Positions 44,221-53,333 of a DNA stretch of 64,000 nucleotides are shown piece after piece. The notes beneath the pieces are model-generated. The model was not told the DNA's origin, did not search any database, and saw only the letters and a program-made list of their open reading frames with translations. This stretch comes from Gillisia mitskevichiae (GTDB lineage: Bacteria > Bacteroidota > Bacteroidia > Flavobacteriales > Flavobacteriaceae), in the NCBI RefSeq assembly GCF_003634585.1, contig NZ_RBLG01000001.1, positions 310,001 to 374,000 of the forward strand, read 5' to 3'. A program made the position numbers and the translations under genes. The first letter of the stretch is position 1. Each line of letters opens with the position of its first letter.

Positions 44221-45837
44221 TTATTCAGGTTTGCTAAACCAAGTTTCGTAAGTGTGATAATCTTCTTCAAATGCTCCAAGAACTTCTAATGCATCCTTGT
44301 TCCACATATATTCTGAATTATACCTTGGTCTTGCACGATATGCAGGTTTGTCATTATTGGTAAGGTATAACGGATCTGGTAATTCAAAGCCTTTATAAAC
44401 AGGATCAGCTGCATCAATATCATAATGATATCTTCTCATATCAGACCAAGTTTCAAAGAATGCCCATCCCCAAGTTGCAATATATTTTTGCAACATGATC
44501 TTAGACAAGGTTAACTCTGCAGTTGTTACCGGATATAATTCTTCGCTAGTTAAATAAGTAGCTTTTCTTTCTTCAAATAACGCAGGATCTGGCGCATATT
44601 GCTTAGCAAAATCCATATGTGCATTTACACCAGCTTGATAAGCCGTAAGTGCTACATCATTTTTATTAGAGATAAATGCAGCTTCTGCTTTAATAAATTG
44701 AAGTTGTGCATAAGTCATTAATGGAAATCTTGCATCATTATTGAAGAAATAGATCTGTGGAGATGGAGTCTCTCCTGAATAACCTTCTTCGTTCCAGAAA
44801 TTCTTAGGAACAAGATCCGATTCTGCTGCAGACCATTCGTTAATTCCAACAACTGGAGAAATCCCTCTATATTTCCCATCTGGAGATGGTGCCATCATTG
44901 CAGTTATTCTTGGATCTTTTAAGTGCTCTTCACTGTTTTCTACAAGTGGATCTGCCCCTATTAAACTAGGATCTGTTAGCTCTGGATTTGTACCATCAAG
45001 TAAACCAATCATAAATTTTGTTTGTCGGTAACGCCCGATATTTCCTCTACGTGGGCCAAAGAAATTCGTATTGGAACTAACTGTTCCATCAAAAGATATA
45101 CTAGCATCGTCTTGATTTCCAGATAAAGCCATATCTACATAACCAATTACTTCATCGGCATTATAAGAACTCTTATTTGTAAGTCTGTGTGCATTAATTG
45201 CAAGTAATCCATAAGCGAATTTCTTCCATTTATCACGATCTCCGTTATAAATAAGATCTGCTTGACTTAGGCCAGAATCCTGAGGACTTAATCCATCTGT
45301 TCTTTCTAAGTTTTCAATACCTAAAGCTAAAAGTCTCTGAATTTCTGCATAAACTTCTTCTTGATCGTCATAGTTAAAAACTCGTTGATCTGAATTAAAT
45401 GCTTCAGAAACAATAACTGGTCCATGATAATCTGTTAGCATTTGCCATCCATATGCTCTTAGAATATAACCAACTCCTACAAAATCGTATTTTTCATTGA
45501 TCATTCCACTCTCTATCATATCAGATAGATTGTATCCCATACTCCAGTATACTGCTCTCCATAATTGAGCATAAGAATCTGATAATGGATTACTATGTAA
45601 ATTCAAAGAATAAGACTCTCCTGAGGAATAAGCCCAGTTTTGAGTATAAAATCCTGTGAACCTTCCATCCCATTGTATTGCCACAGCCAATTCCGACTGA
45701 ATTTGTGGGAGAAATAGATCTGGCTGCAAAAGGGCATCCGGACCATTTGGGTTTGTGTTTACGTCTATATAATCGTCACAACCAGAAAAGGTAAGTGTGC
45801 CGGCTATCATTAAACATGTGTATAATATTTTTTTCAT
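44221..45837 (-). CDS. SusD/RagB family nutrient-binding outer-membrane lipoprotein
   Basis: A 538-residue lipoprotein (MKKILYTCLMIAGTLTFSGC, cysteine at 20) that forms the lid of the SusC channel and binds ligand outside the cell. DDYIDVNTNPNGPD after the signal, TPR-like helices (LWRAVYWSMGYNLSDMIE, VGVGYILRAYGWQMLTDYHG, FAYGLLAINAHRLTNKSSYN), PLMTYAQLQFIKAEAAFIS and the C-terminal ARPRYNSEYMWNKD are typical of the RagB/SusD class. It is 12 bases downstream of susC. Ligand unknown; the flanking genes point to murein glycan or amino-sugar oligomers. Confidence 0.92.
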   Translation of the reverse strand: MKKILYTCLMIAGTLTFSGCDDYIDVNTNPNGPDALLQPDLFLPQIQSELAVAIQWDGRFTGFYTQNWAYSSGESYSLNLHSNPLSDSYAQLWRAVYWSMGYNLSDMIESGMINEKYDFVGVGYILRAYGWQMLTDYHGPVIVSEAFNSDQRVFNYDDQEEVYAEIQRLLALGIENLERTDGLSPQDSGLSQADLIYNGDRDKWKKFAYGLLAINAHRLTNKSSYNADEVIGYVDMALSGNQDDASISFDGTVSSNTNFFGPRRGNIGRYRQTKFMIGLLDGTNPELTDPSLIGADPLVENSEEHLKDPRITAMMAPSPDGKYRGISPVVGINEWSAAESDLVPKNFWNEEGYSGETPSPQIYFFNNDARFPLMTYAQLQFIKAEAAFISNKNDVALTAYQAGVNAHMDFAKQYAPDPALFEERKATYLTSEELYPVTTAELTLSKIMLQKYIATWGWAFFETWSDMRRYHYDIDAADPVYKGFELPDPLYLTNNDKPAYRARPRYNSEYMWNKDALEVLGAFEEDYHTYETWFSKPE

Positions 45838-45849
45838 TTCTCGTTTTAT

Positions 45850-48800
45850 TTAAAATCCAACTCTCATTCCAATATTCAATCCTCTTGGTAACGGGAAGTT
45901 ACCATAATCCAGTCCAGCTCCTCCTGCTCCACCAACTGCAGCAGAATTTCCACTTGCTACTGGGTCTAGACCAGAATAATTAGTCCACAAAAATAGATCT
46001 GTTCCAGTTACAAATACGCTAGCTGATCTAATAAATTTAGCTCTTTCTAAAGCACTTGCAGGGAAGTTATAACTAAGTGTTACATCTCTTAAACGCATCC
46101 AGTTTATATCCTTCTCTATGAAACTTTGGTGAGGATAAATAGAAGACCAATAAGTTGAGTTTCTATACAAATCTATTGGAATATTGTTCTCTGTAGGAGT
46201 TCCAGTATTCTCGTTTCCGTCTTTTAAAACTCCTGTTACAATTCTTGGAGTTTCTCTATCTAAAGTTCTTTTACTTAAACCTCTAGTTGTTAAATAATGT
46301 TCGGTAGCATTATATACATCTCCTCCTACACGAAAATCCAATAAGAAATTTAGTGAAAGATTCTTATATCTCAAAGAGTTGGTAACTCCCATTGTAAAAT
46401 CTGGGTTTCTGTCTCCAACCACTATCCATTCACTAGTATCTAATAATGGTAATCCATTAGAAGGATTAATTAATACATCCCCCTGCTCGTTTCTTTCATA
46501 ATCGTATCCAGTAAATGTTGTTAAAGATCCTCCAACTCTAGATCCTACACGTACATTCCCGTATAACCAAGTATCGGAATTATAGAATTCTGATACATCT
46601 CCAGGAAGGCTTACAAGTTCACTCCAGTTTTTAGTGTAGTTTGCTAAAACATCCCAAGAAAAGTTTTCAGTTTCTACAGGAGTCGCATTTAATTGAAGTT
46701 CGATTCCCTCATTTTGGATCTCCCCTGCATTAAAAGTCATAAGTACAAATCCAGTTGCATAACTAAGTCTAAGGTTTTGTACAATTTGATCTACAGAATT
46801 CTTATTGAAATAAGTTGCATCTATACCTAATTTATTATTAAATAATTTCAACTCTATTCCATATTCATAAGAAGTTGTCATCTCTGGTTTTAAATCTAAA
46901 CTAGGTCCTGTAAATCCATAACGGAAACCACCACCTGTGGTTAGCGCGTTGGTGTAGAAAGGACGAATACTATAAGGTCTTGCATCTTTTCCTACCTGTG
47001 CTACAGAGGCTCTTAACTTTCCATAAGTTAAAACATCTTTAAATGGTTTAAGAGCTTCAAGTTCTGTAAAAATAAAACTTAGACCTGCTGAAGGGTAGAA
47101 GAAAGAGTTGTTCTTTTTAGGCAATGTAGAACTCCAGTCATTTCTACCTGTTAAAGTAAGGTAAAGCATGTTATCGTAACTAGCATTTAAACTAGCAAAT
47201 GCTCCTACTAGACGACGTTCAGTTAAATTATTAAAAGCTCTATGCGTATCTAGATCTGTATTGTTGATAGACCATAGATCTGGCGCCTGAAAGTCTTGAC
47301 CACCAGCCGCTGCACTAAAGGTATTGTAATCGTAAACCGCACTACCAATTTTTATATCTGTTTTAAGCTTATCGTTAAAAAGATTTGGAGGAGTGATCTG
47401 GGTATAGTACTGGAAAGTAAGGTTTCTCGTAGTAACCAATGCTTGATCGAAAATTCCTCCATAATCTTTACCTGTATTAGATTCTGGATGTCTTACTATG
47501 GTGTTTTTTGTTGTGAAATAATCTACTCCCACCTGTCCAACAAATTTTAACCACTTTAATGGAGTTGCAGTAACTTGTGTATTCAGTTTATATCTATCTG
47601 TTAATGAGTTGAAAATATTCTTGTTTACATTGAAGAAAGGATTTTCTACTGCATTCGAGTAATCTGCATAATCTCTTCTAGCTCCACCAGGAGTTAAATA
47701 ATTACTTGCATCATCTGTAGAAGGCCAAAGTAATAAGTGTAATAATGGTCCTCCAGACCCTCTAAAGGTTTGATCATTATCAGATCGTGTATAATCGAAA
47801 GTTACATCTGCCGAAAGAAAGTCGTTAAACTCTGCAGTGATCGCAGTAGAAAGATTCAACTTCTCCAATCCTGTAGTAGGAACAAATCCTTCTGCATCTG
47901 TATGAGAAGCAGAAATTCTATATTGACTCTTCTCATTACCACCAGAAATGGAAAGGTTATGTTTTTGAGTGTATGCATCTTGAAAGAAATTCTTTACATT
48001 ATCGTAGAATTTCGTTCCTTCAGGATAAGGTTCTCCAAAATAATACAATTCCTCATTTCCTTCGTTGGTATAACCACCTGCACCTCTATCATAGGTTTGT
48101 TGAATATCAGGGTATTCAACAATTCTGTCTATTCTAAAGCTATTGCTATAATCTATACGAGTTTTACCCGCTTTTCCTCTTTTTGTTGTAATAACTATTG
48201 CTCCAGATGCCGCTTCAATACCATATAATGCTGCTGCTTCTGGCCCTTTTAAGATAGTTACAGATTCTATATCTTCTGGATTAATATCTGCTGCTCTGTT
48301 TGTAAAATCTACCCCTCTATTGTCAAATGAAGTTCCAGAAACAGAAGATGCGAATATCGCCGTAGAGGTTGTGTTATTACTAATTGGCAAACCATCTACC
48401 ACAAATAATGGCTGGTTACTACCACTTAAGGAACTTATCCCTCTAATTACGATAGAAGTAGATGCTCCAGGAAGCCCAGAAGTACTATTAACTTCTACCC
48501 CTGCAACTCTACCTGCTAGACCATTCACAAAGTTTTCACGTTGTGTTTCGGCAATAGCTTCACCTTTAATTTCGGTAACAGAGTATCCAAGAGCTTTTTT
48601 CTCTCTCTTAATCCCCAAGGCAGTTACCACCACTTCATCTAATCCTTCTAGATTTTCTACTAGAGTAACATTAAATGTTGTTTGAGTTCCTAGCTTGAGT
48701 TCTTGCGTATCAAATCCCAAAGAAGAGATCACTAATATAGCATCAATATTTTCTGGAGCATTCAAGGTGAATTTTCCGTCCATGTTTGTTACGGTACCTT

Positions 48801-48942
48801 TATTTGTATCTTTTATATATACTGAAGCACCAGTAACCGGCAAACCTTTCCCATCCATGACTGTACCAGTCAACATCCGCTCTTGGGCAAATGCCTGCAT
48901 TCCAATAAAGCAGAGTAAAATTAAGAGTAATCGTTTTTCCAT
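45850..48942 (-). CDS. SusC/RagA family TonB-linked outer-membrane transporter
   Basis: A 1030-residue TonB-dependent transporter. Signal peptide (MEKRLLLILLCFIGMQAFAQ), carboxypeptidase-regulatory-like domain (about 22-105: LTGTVMDGKGLPVTGASVYI), TonB-box-like segment (LDEVVVTALGIKREKKALGY), plug domain (about 115-235: LAGRVAGVEVNSTSGLPGAS, PLFVVDGLPISN, AALYGIEAASGAIVITTKRG) and a 22-strand-type barrel ending in NIGMRVGF with terminal Phe. It begins a unit with susD and DUF4397. The murQ stop is 171 bases upstream, with no obvious terminator or exact -7 box between, so read-through from murQ is possible. Confidence 0.94.
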   Translation of the reverse strand: MEKRLLLILLCFIGMQAFAQERMLTGTVMDGKGLPVTGASVYIKDTNKGTVTNMDGKFTLNAPENIDAILVISSLGFDTQELKLGTQTTFNVTLVENLEGLDEVVVTALGIKREKKALGYSVTEIKGEAIAETQRENFVNGLAGRVAGVEVNSTSGLPGASTSIVIRGISSLSGSNQPLFVVDGLPISNNTTSTAIFASSVSGTSFDNRGVDFTNRAADINPEDIESVTILKGPEAAALYGIEAASGAIVITTKRGKAGKTRIDYSNSFRIDRIVEYPDIQQTYDRGAGGYTNEGNEELYYFGEPYPEGTKFYDNVKNFFQDAYTQKHNLSISGGNEKSQYRISASHTDAEGFVPTTGLEKLNLSTAITAEFNDFLSADVTFDYTRSDNDQTFRGSGGPLLHLLLWPSTDDASNYLTPGGARRDYADYSNAVENPFFNVNKNIFNSLTDRYKLNTQVTATPLKWLKFVGQVGVDYFTTKNTIVRHPESNTGKDYGGIFDQALVTTRNLTFQYYTQITPPNLFNDKLKTDIKIGSAVYDYNTFSAAAGGQDFQAPDLWSINNTDLDTHRAFNNLTERRLVGAFASLNASYDNMLYLTLTGRNDWSSTLPKKNNSFFYPSAGLSFIFTELEALKPFKDVLTYGKLRASVAQVGKDARPYSIRPFYTNALTTGGGFRYGFTGPSLDLKPEMTTSYEYGIELKLFNNKLGIDATYFNKNSVDQIVQNLRLSYATGFVLMTFNAGEIQNEGIELQLNATPVETENFSWDVLANYTKNWSELVSLPGDVSEFYNSDTWLYGNVRVGSRVGGSLTTFTGYDYERNEQGDVLINPSNGLPLLDTSEWIVVGDRNPDFTMGVTNSLRYKNLSLNFLLDFRVGGDVYNATEHYLTTRGLSKRTLDRETPRIVTGVLKDGNENTGTPTENNIPIDLYRNSTYWSSIYPHQSFIEKDINWMRLRDVTLSYNFPASALERAKFIRSASVFVTGTDLFLWTNYSGLDPVASGNSAAVGGAGGAGLDYGNFPLPRGLNIGMRVGF

Positions 48943-49113
48943 AATTTGAATCTATTTAATAAACTGTTATTGATTTTTATTTAAATACACACTTAATTCC
49001 TAAAATATTAGACTTAATAATTTTAGATTTATAATATTAGTAAAAAAAACACAATTAACGTTAAAATTTCAAAGTAATAGTTAAACTTCTTTAAAATTTT
49101 TAGTTAAGTGGTC

Positions 49114-49926
49114 TTATTTTTTATGATTTTGGATCGCTAAACGCACATTTTTGTACTTCTCCAGTAATTTTGAGGCTTCATCTTCTTCTATATTTAATTC
49201 CTCCATGATCATTTTAATTCCACGATCTACCAGTTTATTATTAGATAGCTGCATGTCTACCATTTTGTTCCCTTTTACTCTTCCTAATTTGATCATTACT
49301 GCTGTAGAGATCATATTAAGTACCAATTTTTGAGCAGTCCCAGATTTCATCCTTGTGCTCCCAGTAACAAATTCTGGCCCTACTACTATTTCTATAGGGA
49401 ATTCTACAGCTTCTGAAAGTGGTGAATCTGCGTTATTGGTGATACAACCTGTAATTAACCCGTTCTCTCTTGCCCTCTTAACTCCTCCAATTACATAAGG
49501 AGTTGTCCCGGAAGCTGCTATTCCTATTACAACATCGTTTTCCGTGATATTATATTCTTTAAGATCTTCCCACGCCTGATTCTTATTATCCTCCGCATTT
49601 TCTACCGCCTTCCTTAAAGCTACATCTCCCCCAGCAATCAAACCTATTATCACATTGTCTGATACTCCAAAAGTAGGTGGACATTCAGATGCATCTAACA
49701 CACCTAATCTTCCGCTAGTTCCTGCACCTATATAAAAAAGCCTTCCTTGACTGCTTGAAATTTTTGAGGCTATTACATCTACCAGCTTTTCAATATTTGG
49801 TAATATTTTCTCTATTGCTTCCGCTACTTTTTTATCTTCATTATTAATATTGGTTAATAATTGAAGGGTGTCCATCTTTTCCAGATCATTATAAAGGGAG
49901 CCTTGCTCTGTTGTTCTTTTATTCAT
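49114..49926 (-). CDS. murQ: N-acetylmuramic acid 6-phosphate etherase
   Basis: Cleaves the D-lactyl ether of MurNAc-6-P to give GlcNAc-6-P and lactate, the step specific to murein sugar catabolism. The 270-residue SIS-domain protein has YIGAGTSGRLGVLDASECPP (about 62-81) and IGIAASGTTPYVIGGV with the phosphate-binding serines, then GPEFVTGSTRMKSGTAQKLV, the diagnostic MurQ signature, and a C-terminal helical part. Its presence is the strongest anchor for the murein-scavenging reading of the region. It lies 56 bases downstream of the GH20 gene. The MurNAc kinase needed upstream of it was not found in the window. Confidence 0.96.
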   Translation of the reverse strand: MNKRTTEQGSLYNDLEKMDTLQLLTNINNEDKKVAEAIEKILPNIEKLVDVIASKISSSQGRLFYIGAGTSGRLGVLDASECPPTFGVSDNVIIGLIAGGDVALRKAVENAEDNKNQAWEDLKEYNITENDVVIGIAASGTTPYVIGGVKRARENGLITGCITNNADSPLSEAVEFPIEIVVGPEFVTGSTRMKSGTAQKLVLNMISTAVMIKLGRVKGNKMVDMQLSNNKLVDRGIKMIMEELNIEEDEASKLLEKYKNVRLAIQNHKK

Positions 49927-49982
49927 AGATGTGAATTATATTCATTGTAGATAATAATTTTAATTGTTTTTTATTGAACTTA

Positions 49983-51536
49983 TTAGTTCATAGTATCGTT
50001 CCAATTTAATTCTAGCGAAGGATAATAATTAATTCCTAAGGCTTCCAATCTTGACTTGTGTTGTTTCAAACGTTGCGTAAATTCCTTAAAGTCATTATGA
50101 GATTGAGACCAGCCAATTTCTGCAACCGCAATTAACCTTGGCCATAGTCGATTATCTAGCATAGCATCTGTTACTACCAATTCTGTCCAAACAGGAGCTT
50201 CTACCCCGATAATCTCTTCTTCCTTATCTTTAAAATTGTAAACATCTTCTAAAGAAACTCCTGTTTTCTTGCACCAATTATTTGTATTCTCCTGGCCTGT
50301 TACATTTGCATGGTCCAAATAAAAACTCGTGCAAATAGATTCAATGACTTTAGATTTATTTAAGGGAGCGGTTTTTCCATTCCACCGCTGACTAATAAGT
50401 TCTTTACTAACTTTTGCCTTAGAAACTTCTTCCCAGCCAATAGGTGTTTTTCCATTGCTTCTAACAATAGAATCTGCTTTAACAACAAAGGTTTTATAGA
50501 GATCATCTTTAATTTCGTCGCCACCAATATGTATCCATGGACCATCAGTTAATTCTGATACTTCTTGAAGAACATCTGCTACAAAATTATAAGTCTCTGG
50601 ATTTGTTAAACATAATTTGCTCCAACCCACCTTATAACCATCAAACAATTCTGGTGGTGAAACCATTTTCGGGTTGAGATTACTAAGTGCTTCACAGTTA
50701 AGTTCTGGATATGAAACTAGAGCTGCATAAATATGCCCCGGAAGATCTATTTCTGGAATAATAACAATATGGTTTTGCTTTGCATAAACTTGTAATTCCT
50801 TATATTCTTCAATAGATAAATACCCTGATCTTCCATTTTTAACCGAACCTTTTGCTCCAATTTCAGTTAGCCGTGGTTTGCTTTTTAATTGCAATCTCCA
50901 GCCTTGATCATCTGTTAAATGTAGATGAAGACGGTTCATTTTATAAAGAGCCATTCTATCCAAATGAGCTTTGAGATACTCAACTCCAAAATAACTACGT
51001 GCAATATCAATCATGCTTCCTCTCCAAGTATACTTTGGAGAATCTTGAAGATGAAGCTTTGGAAGCGTGATTTTTCTAGAGTTAAAAGAACCATCTTCTA
51101 AACCTGCAGGCAAAAGCTGTCTTAGACTCTGAATTCCGTAGAAAAGTCCAGTTTCTCCTACTGCCTTAATAATTACCCCGTTTTCATTAATATCTAAAAT
51201 ATAGCCTACTGCTCCTAACTGCTTCTCTAAAGATAGATCTGCGATCAATTTAAAATTTCCACTATCTGAATTATCTTTGATAACAGTATTTAAATTAGCC
51301 TTTTGAAGTAATTCTTTGAGCAATTCCGCAGCAATTATACTAGATCCTGAAAAGGAAATATTATTGACTTTTGGTAGAACATAAGTCCCATCATTAATAG
51401 CTAAAATTTGTGGTTTTGGAATAATTGCAATCGAAGAATTACTTGTATTATTTGCGATGAATGAATTTGAGGTGGAACAGCCAAATGTAAAGACTACCAA
51501 AAATAATAATAGAATGTTTTGAATAAAGCACTTCAC
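49983..51536 (-). CDS. beta-N-acetylhexosaminidase (GH20), lipoprotein
   Basis: A 517-residue exo-enzyme that removes terminal GlcNAc or GalNAc. It starts at GTG (complement of 51534-51536) with a lipoprotein signal (MKCFIQNILLLFLVVFTFGC). The GH20b domain (about 35-165, NENGVIIKAVGETGLFYGIQ) precedes the GH20 barrel (about 170-500): WRGSMIDIARSYFGVEYLK, LHLHLTDDQGWRL, IIPEIDLPGHIYAAL, and the catalytic Asp-Glu pair in HIGGDEIKDD (about 335-345), with WNGKTAPLNKS later. It is shorter than enzymes carrying C-terminal binding domains. Operon order is permease-GH20-murQ, so GlcNAc released outside can be taken up by the permease. Confidence 0.94.
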   Translation of the reverse strand: MKCFIQNILLLFLVVFTFGCSTSNSFIANNTSNSSIAIIPKPQILAINDGTYVLPKVNNISFSGSSIIAAELLKELLQKANLNTVIKDNSDSGNFKLIADLSLEKQLGAVGYILDINENGVIIKAVGETGLFYGIQSLRQLLPAGLEDGSFNSRKITLPKLHLQDSPKYTWRGSMIDIARSYFGVEYLKAHLDRMALYKMNRLHLHLTDDQGWRLQLKSKPRLTEIGAKGSVKNGRSGYLSIEEYKELQVYAKQNHIVIIPEIDLPGHIYAALVSYPELNCEALSNLNPKMVSPPELFDGYKVGWSKLCLTNPETYNFVADVLQEVSELTDGPWIHIGGDEIKDDLYKTFVVKADSIVRSNGKTPIGWEEVSKAKVSKELISQRWNGKTAPLNKSKVIESICTSFYLDHANVTGQENTNNWCKKTGVSLEDVYNFKDKEEEIIGVEAPVWTELVVTDAMLDNRLWPRLIAVAEIGWSQSHNDFKEFTQRLKQHKSRLEALGINYYPSLELNWNDTMN

Positions 51537-51557
51537 CTTTTATCTATTTTAAAATTT

Positions 51558-52847
51558 TTATTTGGTTCTAATTTTATGGCCCTTACTAGCGAAAAACAAG
51601 ATATAAGCATAACAAGGGATCACGATCCAATATGCATTCTGCGGATTCACAATATCTGCAAGGTATCCGTAAAGAGGCGGTAGTACTGCTCCACCGGCAA
51701 TTGCCATAATTAAGAAGGAAGATCCTATTTTGGTAAACCTTCCTAAGCCTGCTATAGACATTGGCCAGATTGCCGGCCAAACCATGGCATTCCCTAATCC
51801 TAATAGGGAAATAAATAATACCGAAACAAAACCATCTGTAAAGATTGCTCCAAGTCCGAATATGATCCCTATAATAGCAGAGATTTTCAATGCTTTTTCT
51901 TGAGAGAGGTATTTTGGAATAGTGAGAATTCCAATTATATACCCAACCAGCATAGCGATCAAGGTGTAAGTAGTAAAGAATTTTGCATTTACAAATGAGA
52001 TGCCTTGAGCTACCCCATAACTTATTACAGTATCTCCAGCAATTACTTCTACCCCTACATACAAGAAAAGTGCAAAGGCTCCCATTAATAAGTGAGGGAA
52101 TTGAAAAATACTTGTTTTTTTACTATTTGTAGTAGCAAGTTCTTCATCTTCTTGCTCTGTGTCTACTTCTGGTAAAGTTGAAAAATAGATCATAATGGCA
52201 AGCACTATTAATACTGCCATCATTATTAAATATGGAAATACCACTCTTTCTGAAAGTAGGTCTAGTTCTGCTATTTTTTGCGCCACCGGCATTACTTTAA
52301 GATTTTCAACTAATGCGTCTACATCCTTAAGCGCTACAGCACCCAGAATTATTGGAGCAATGGCACCAGCGATCTTATTACAAATTCCCATGATGCTAAT
52401 TCGTTTAGCAGCACTTTCTATTGGTCCCAGAATGGTAACATATGGATTTGCAGCCGTTTGAAGTATCGCTAATCCGGTTCCTTGAACAAATAATCCCAAC
52501 AGGAATAATTCATAGGTTCGAGAATAAGCTGCAGGTACAAATATTAAAGATCCAGCTGCCATGACGAGCAAGCCTAAAGACATTCCCTTTTTAAAACCTG
52601 TCTTTTTCAAGATCCAGGCAGATGGCAAAGCCATAACTAAATAAGCGATATAAAATGCGAAGGCAACTAAATACGCTTCAAAGTTATTTAGCTCACATGC
52701 AATTTTTAGATATGGAATAAGTACCGAATTTAACCAGGTAACAAAACCGAAGATAAAAAAGAGTGCTCCAATTATAATTATGGAACGATTGGTTCCTGTA
52801 TTTTCATTTTTATGCGAAGCAGTATCTGAAATAGATTGATTTTTCAT
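51558..52847 (-). CDS. sugar MFS transporter (FucP/NagP type)
   Basis: A 429-residue, 12-helix inner-membrane permease. Diagnostic segments are FFIFGFVTWLNSVLIPYLK, LVMALPSAWILKKTGFKKGM and TAANPYVTILGPIESAAKRI, which are typical of the FucP/GluP/NagP group. Proteins of this type beside nag genes import N-acetylglucosamine. The gene leads the leftward permease-GH20-murQ unit; GlcNAc or MurNAc is the probable cargo, by context. An AAACGTTT palindrome lies about 125 bases upstream of its start. Confidence 0.88.
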   Translation of the reverse strand: MKNQSISDTASHKNENTGTNRSIIIIGALFFIFGFVTWLNSVLIPYLKIACELNNFEAYLVAFAFYIAYLVMALPSAWILKKTGFKKGMSLGLLVMAAGSLIFVPAAYSRTYELFLLGLFVQGTGLAILQTAANPYVTILGPIESAAKRISIMGICNKIAGAIAPIILGAVALKDVDALVENLKVMPVAQKIAELDLLSERVVFPYLIMMAVLIVLAIMIYFSTLPEVDTEQEDEELATTNSKKTSIFQFPHLLMGAFALFLYVGVEVIAGDTVISYGVAQGISFVNAKFFTTYTLIAMLVGYIIGILTIPKYLSQEKALKISAIIGIIFGLGAIFTDGFVSVLFISLLGLGNAMVWPAIWPMSIAGLGRFTKIGSSFLIMAIAGGAVLPPLYGYLADIVNPQNAYWIVIPCYAYILFFASKGHKIRTK

Positions 52848-53333
52848 AGAAGTACTCGTATGTAAGATTATTTAAAGATGATTTGATCATAACCTTAACT
52901 TCTGAAAAATTATAGATGATGATACTACACAAATATTTAAAAAATGATTAGTTAAATCAGGCTTTCCAACGAAAACGTTTGAATTAAACCTAAAAAAGAA
53001 CATTTGAAAAAGGCATAAAATACTTAAGTGTCTAACATTTAGCTTTTCTACCAACAAAGAAGAAGTCTTTTTTTAAAAGAAACAAATACTTTTATAATTT
53101 TTTTTATAATCTTTTAAATGTTGATTAAATTTTTATAATTCAACTTATTCTAATCAATCCATTTATAATTTGTTCTAGGTTTGAAATTCTGTTACAAATA
53201 GATAGATAAATCTTGTAATTATACTTCCTTAACAGCTAGTAAGAATATTTATACAAACCGTATTAAAAAAACTATATTTGTAAACTTTAATATGATGGGT
53301 ATTTATTGACCTCATCAACTCTGAAAATGACTC
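52848..53333. promoter_or_regulatory. divergent intergenic region before the NagP-type gene and lepA
   Basis: This 486-base AT-rich gap has no supported gene. It holds an AAACGTTT palindrome (52973-52980), possibly an operator for the leftward unit. Four copies of TTTATAAT lie at 53091, 53103, 53132 and 53162. An exact rightward -7 box TATATTTG lies at 53273-53280, 53 bases before the lepA ATG. No clear -33 element accompanies the box. Confidence 0.45.
53273..53280 (+). promoter_or_regulatory. -7 box of lepA
   Basis: TATATTTG matches TAnnTTTG exactly and would give a leader of roughly 45-50 bases before the ATG at 53334. A -33 TTG is not apparent. Confidence 0.48.

Noticed and set aside
47770-48228. 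152-codon plus-strand frame opposite susC
   Set aside because: The susC plug domain on the other strand is unambiguous, and this frame is Cys/Ile/Arg-rich noise.
53091-53169. Four TTTATAAT copies considered as a CRISPR-like or iteron array
   Set aside because: The units are only eight bases long, spacing is irregular at the start, and no cas or rep gene is nearby.
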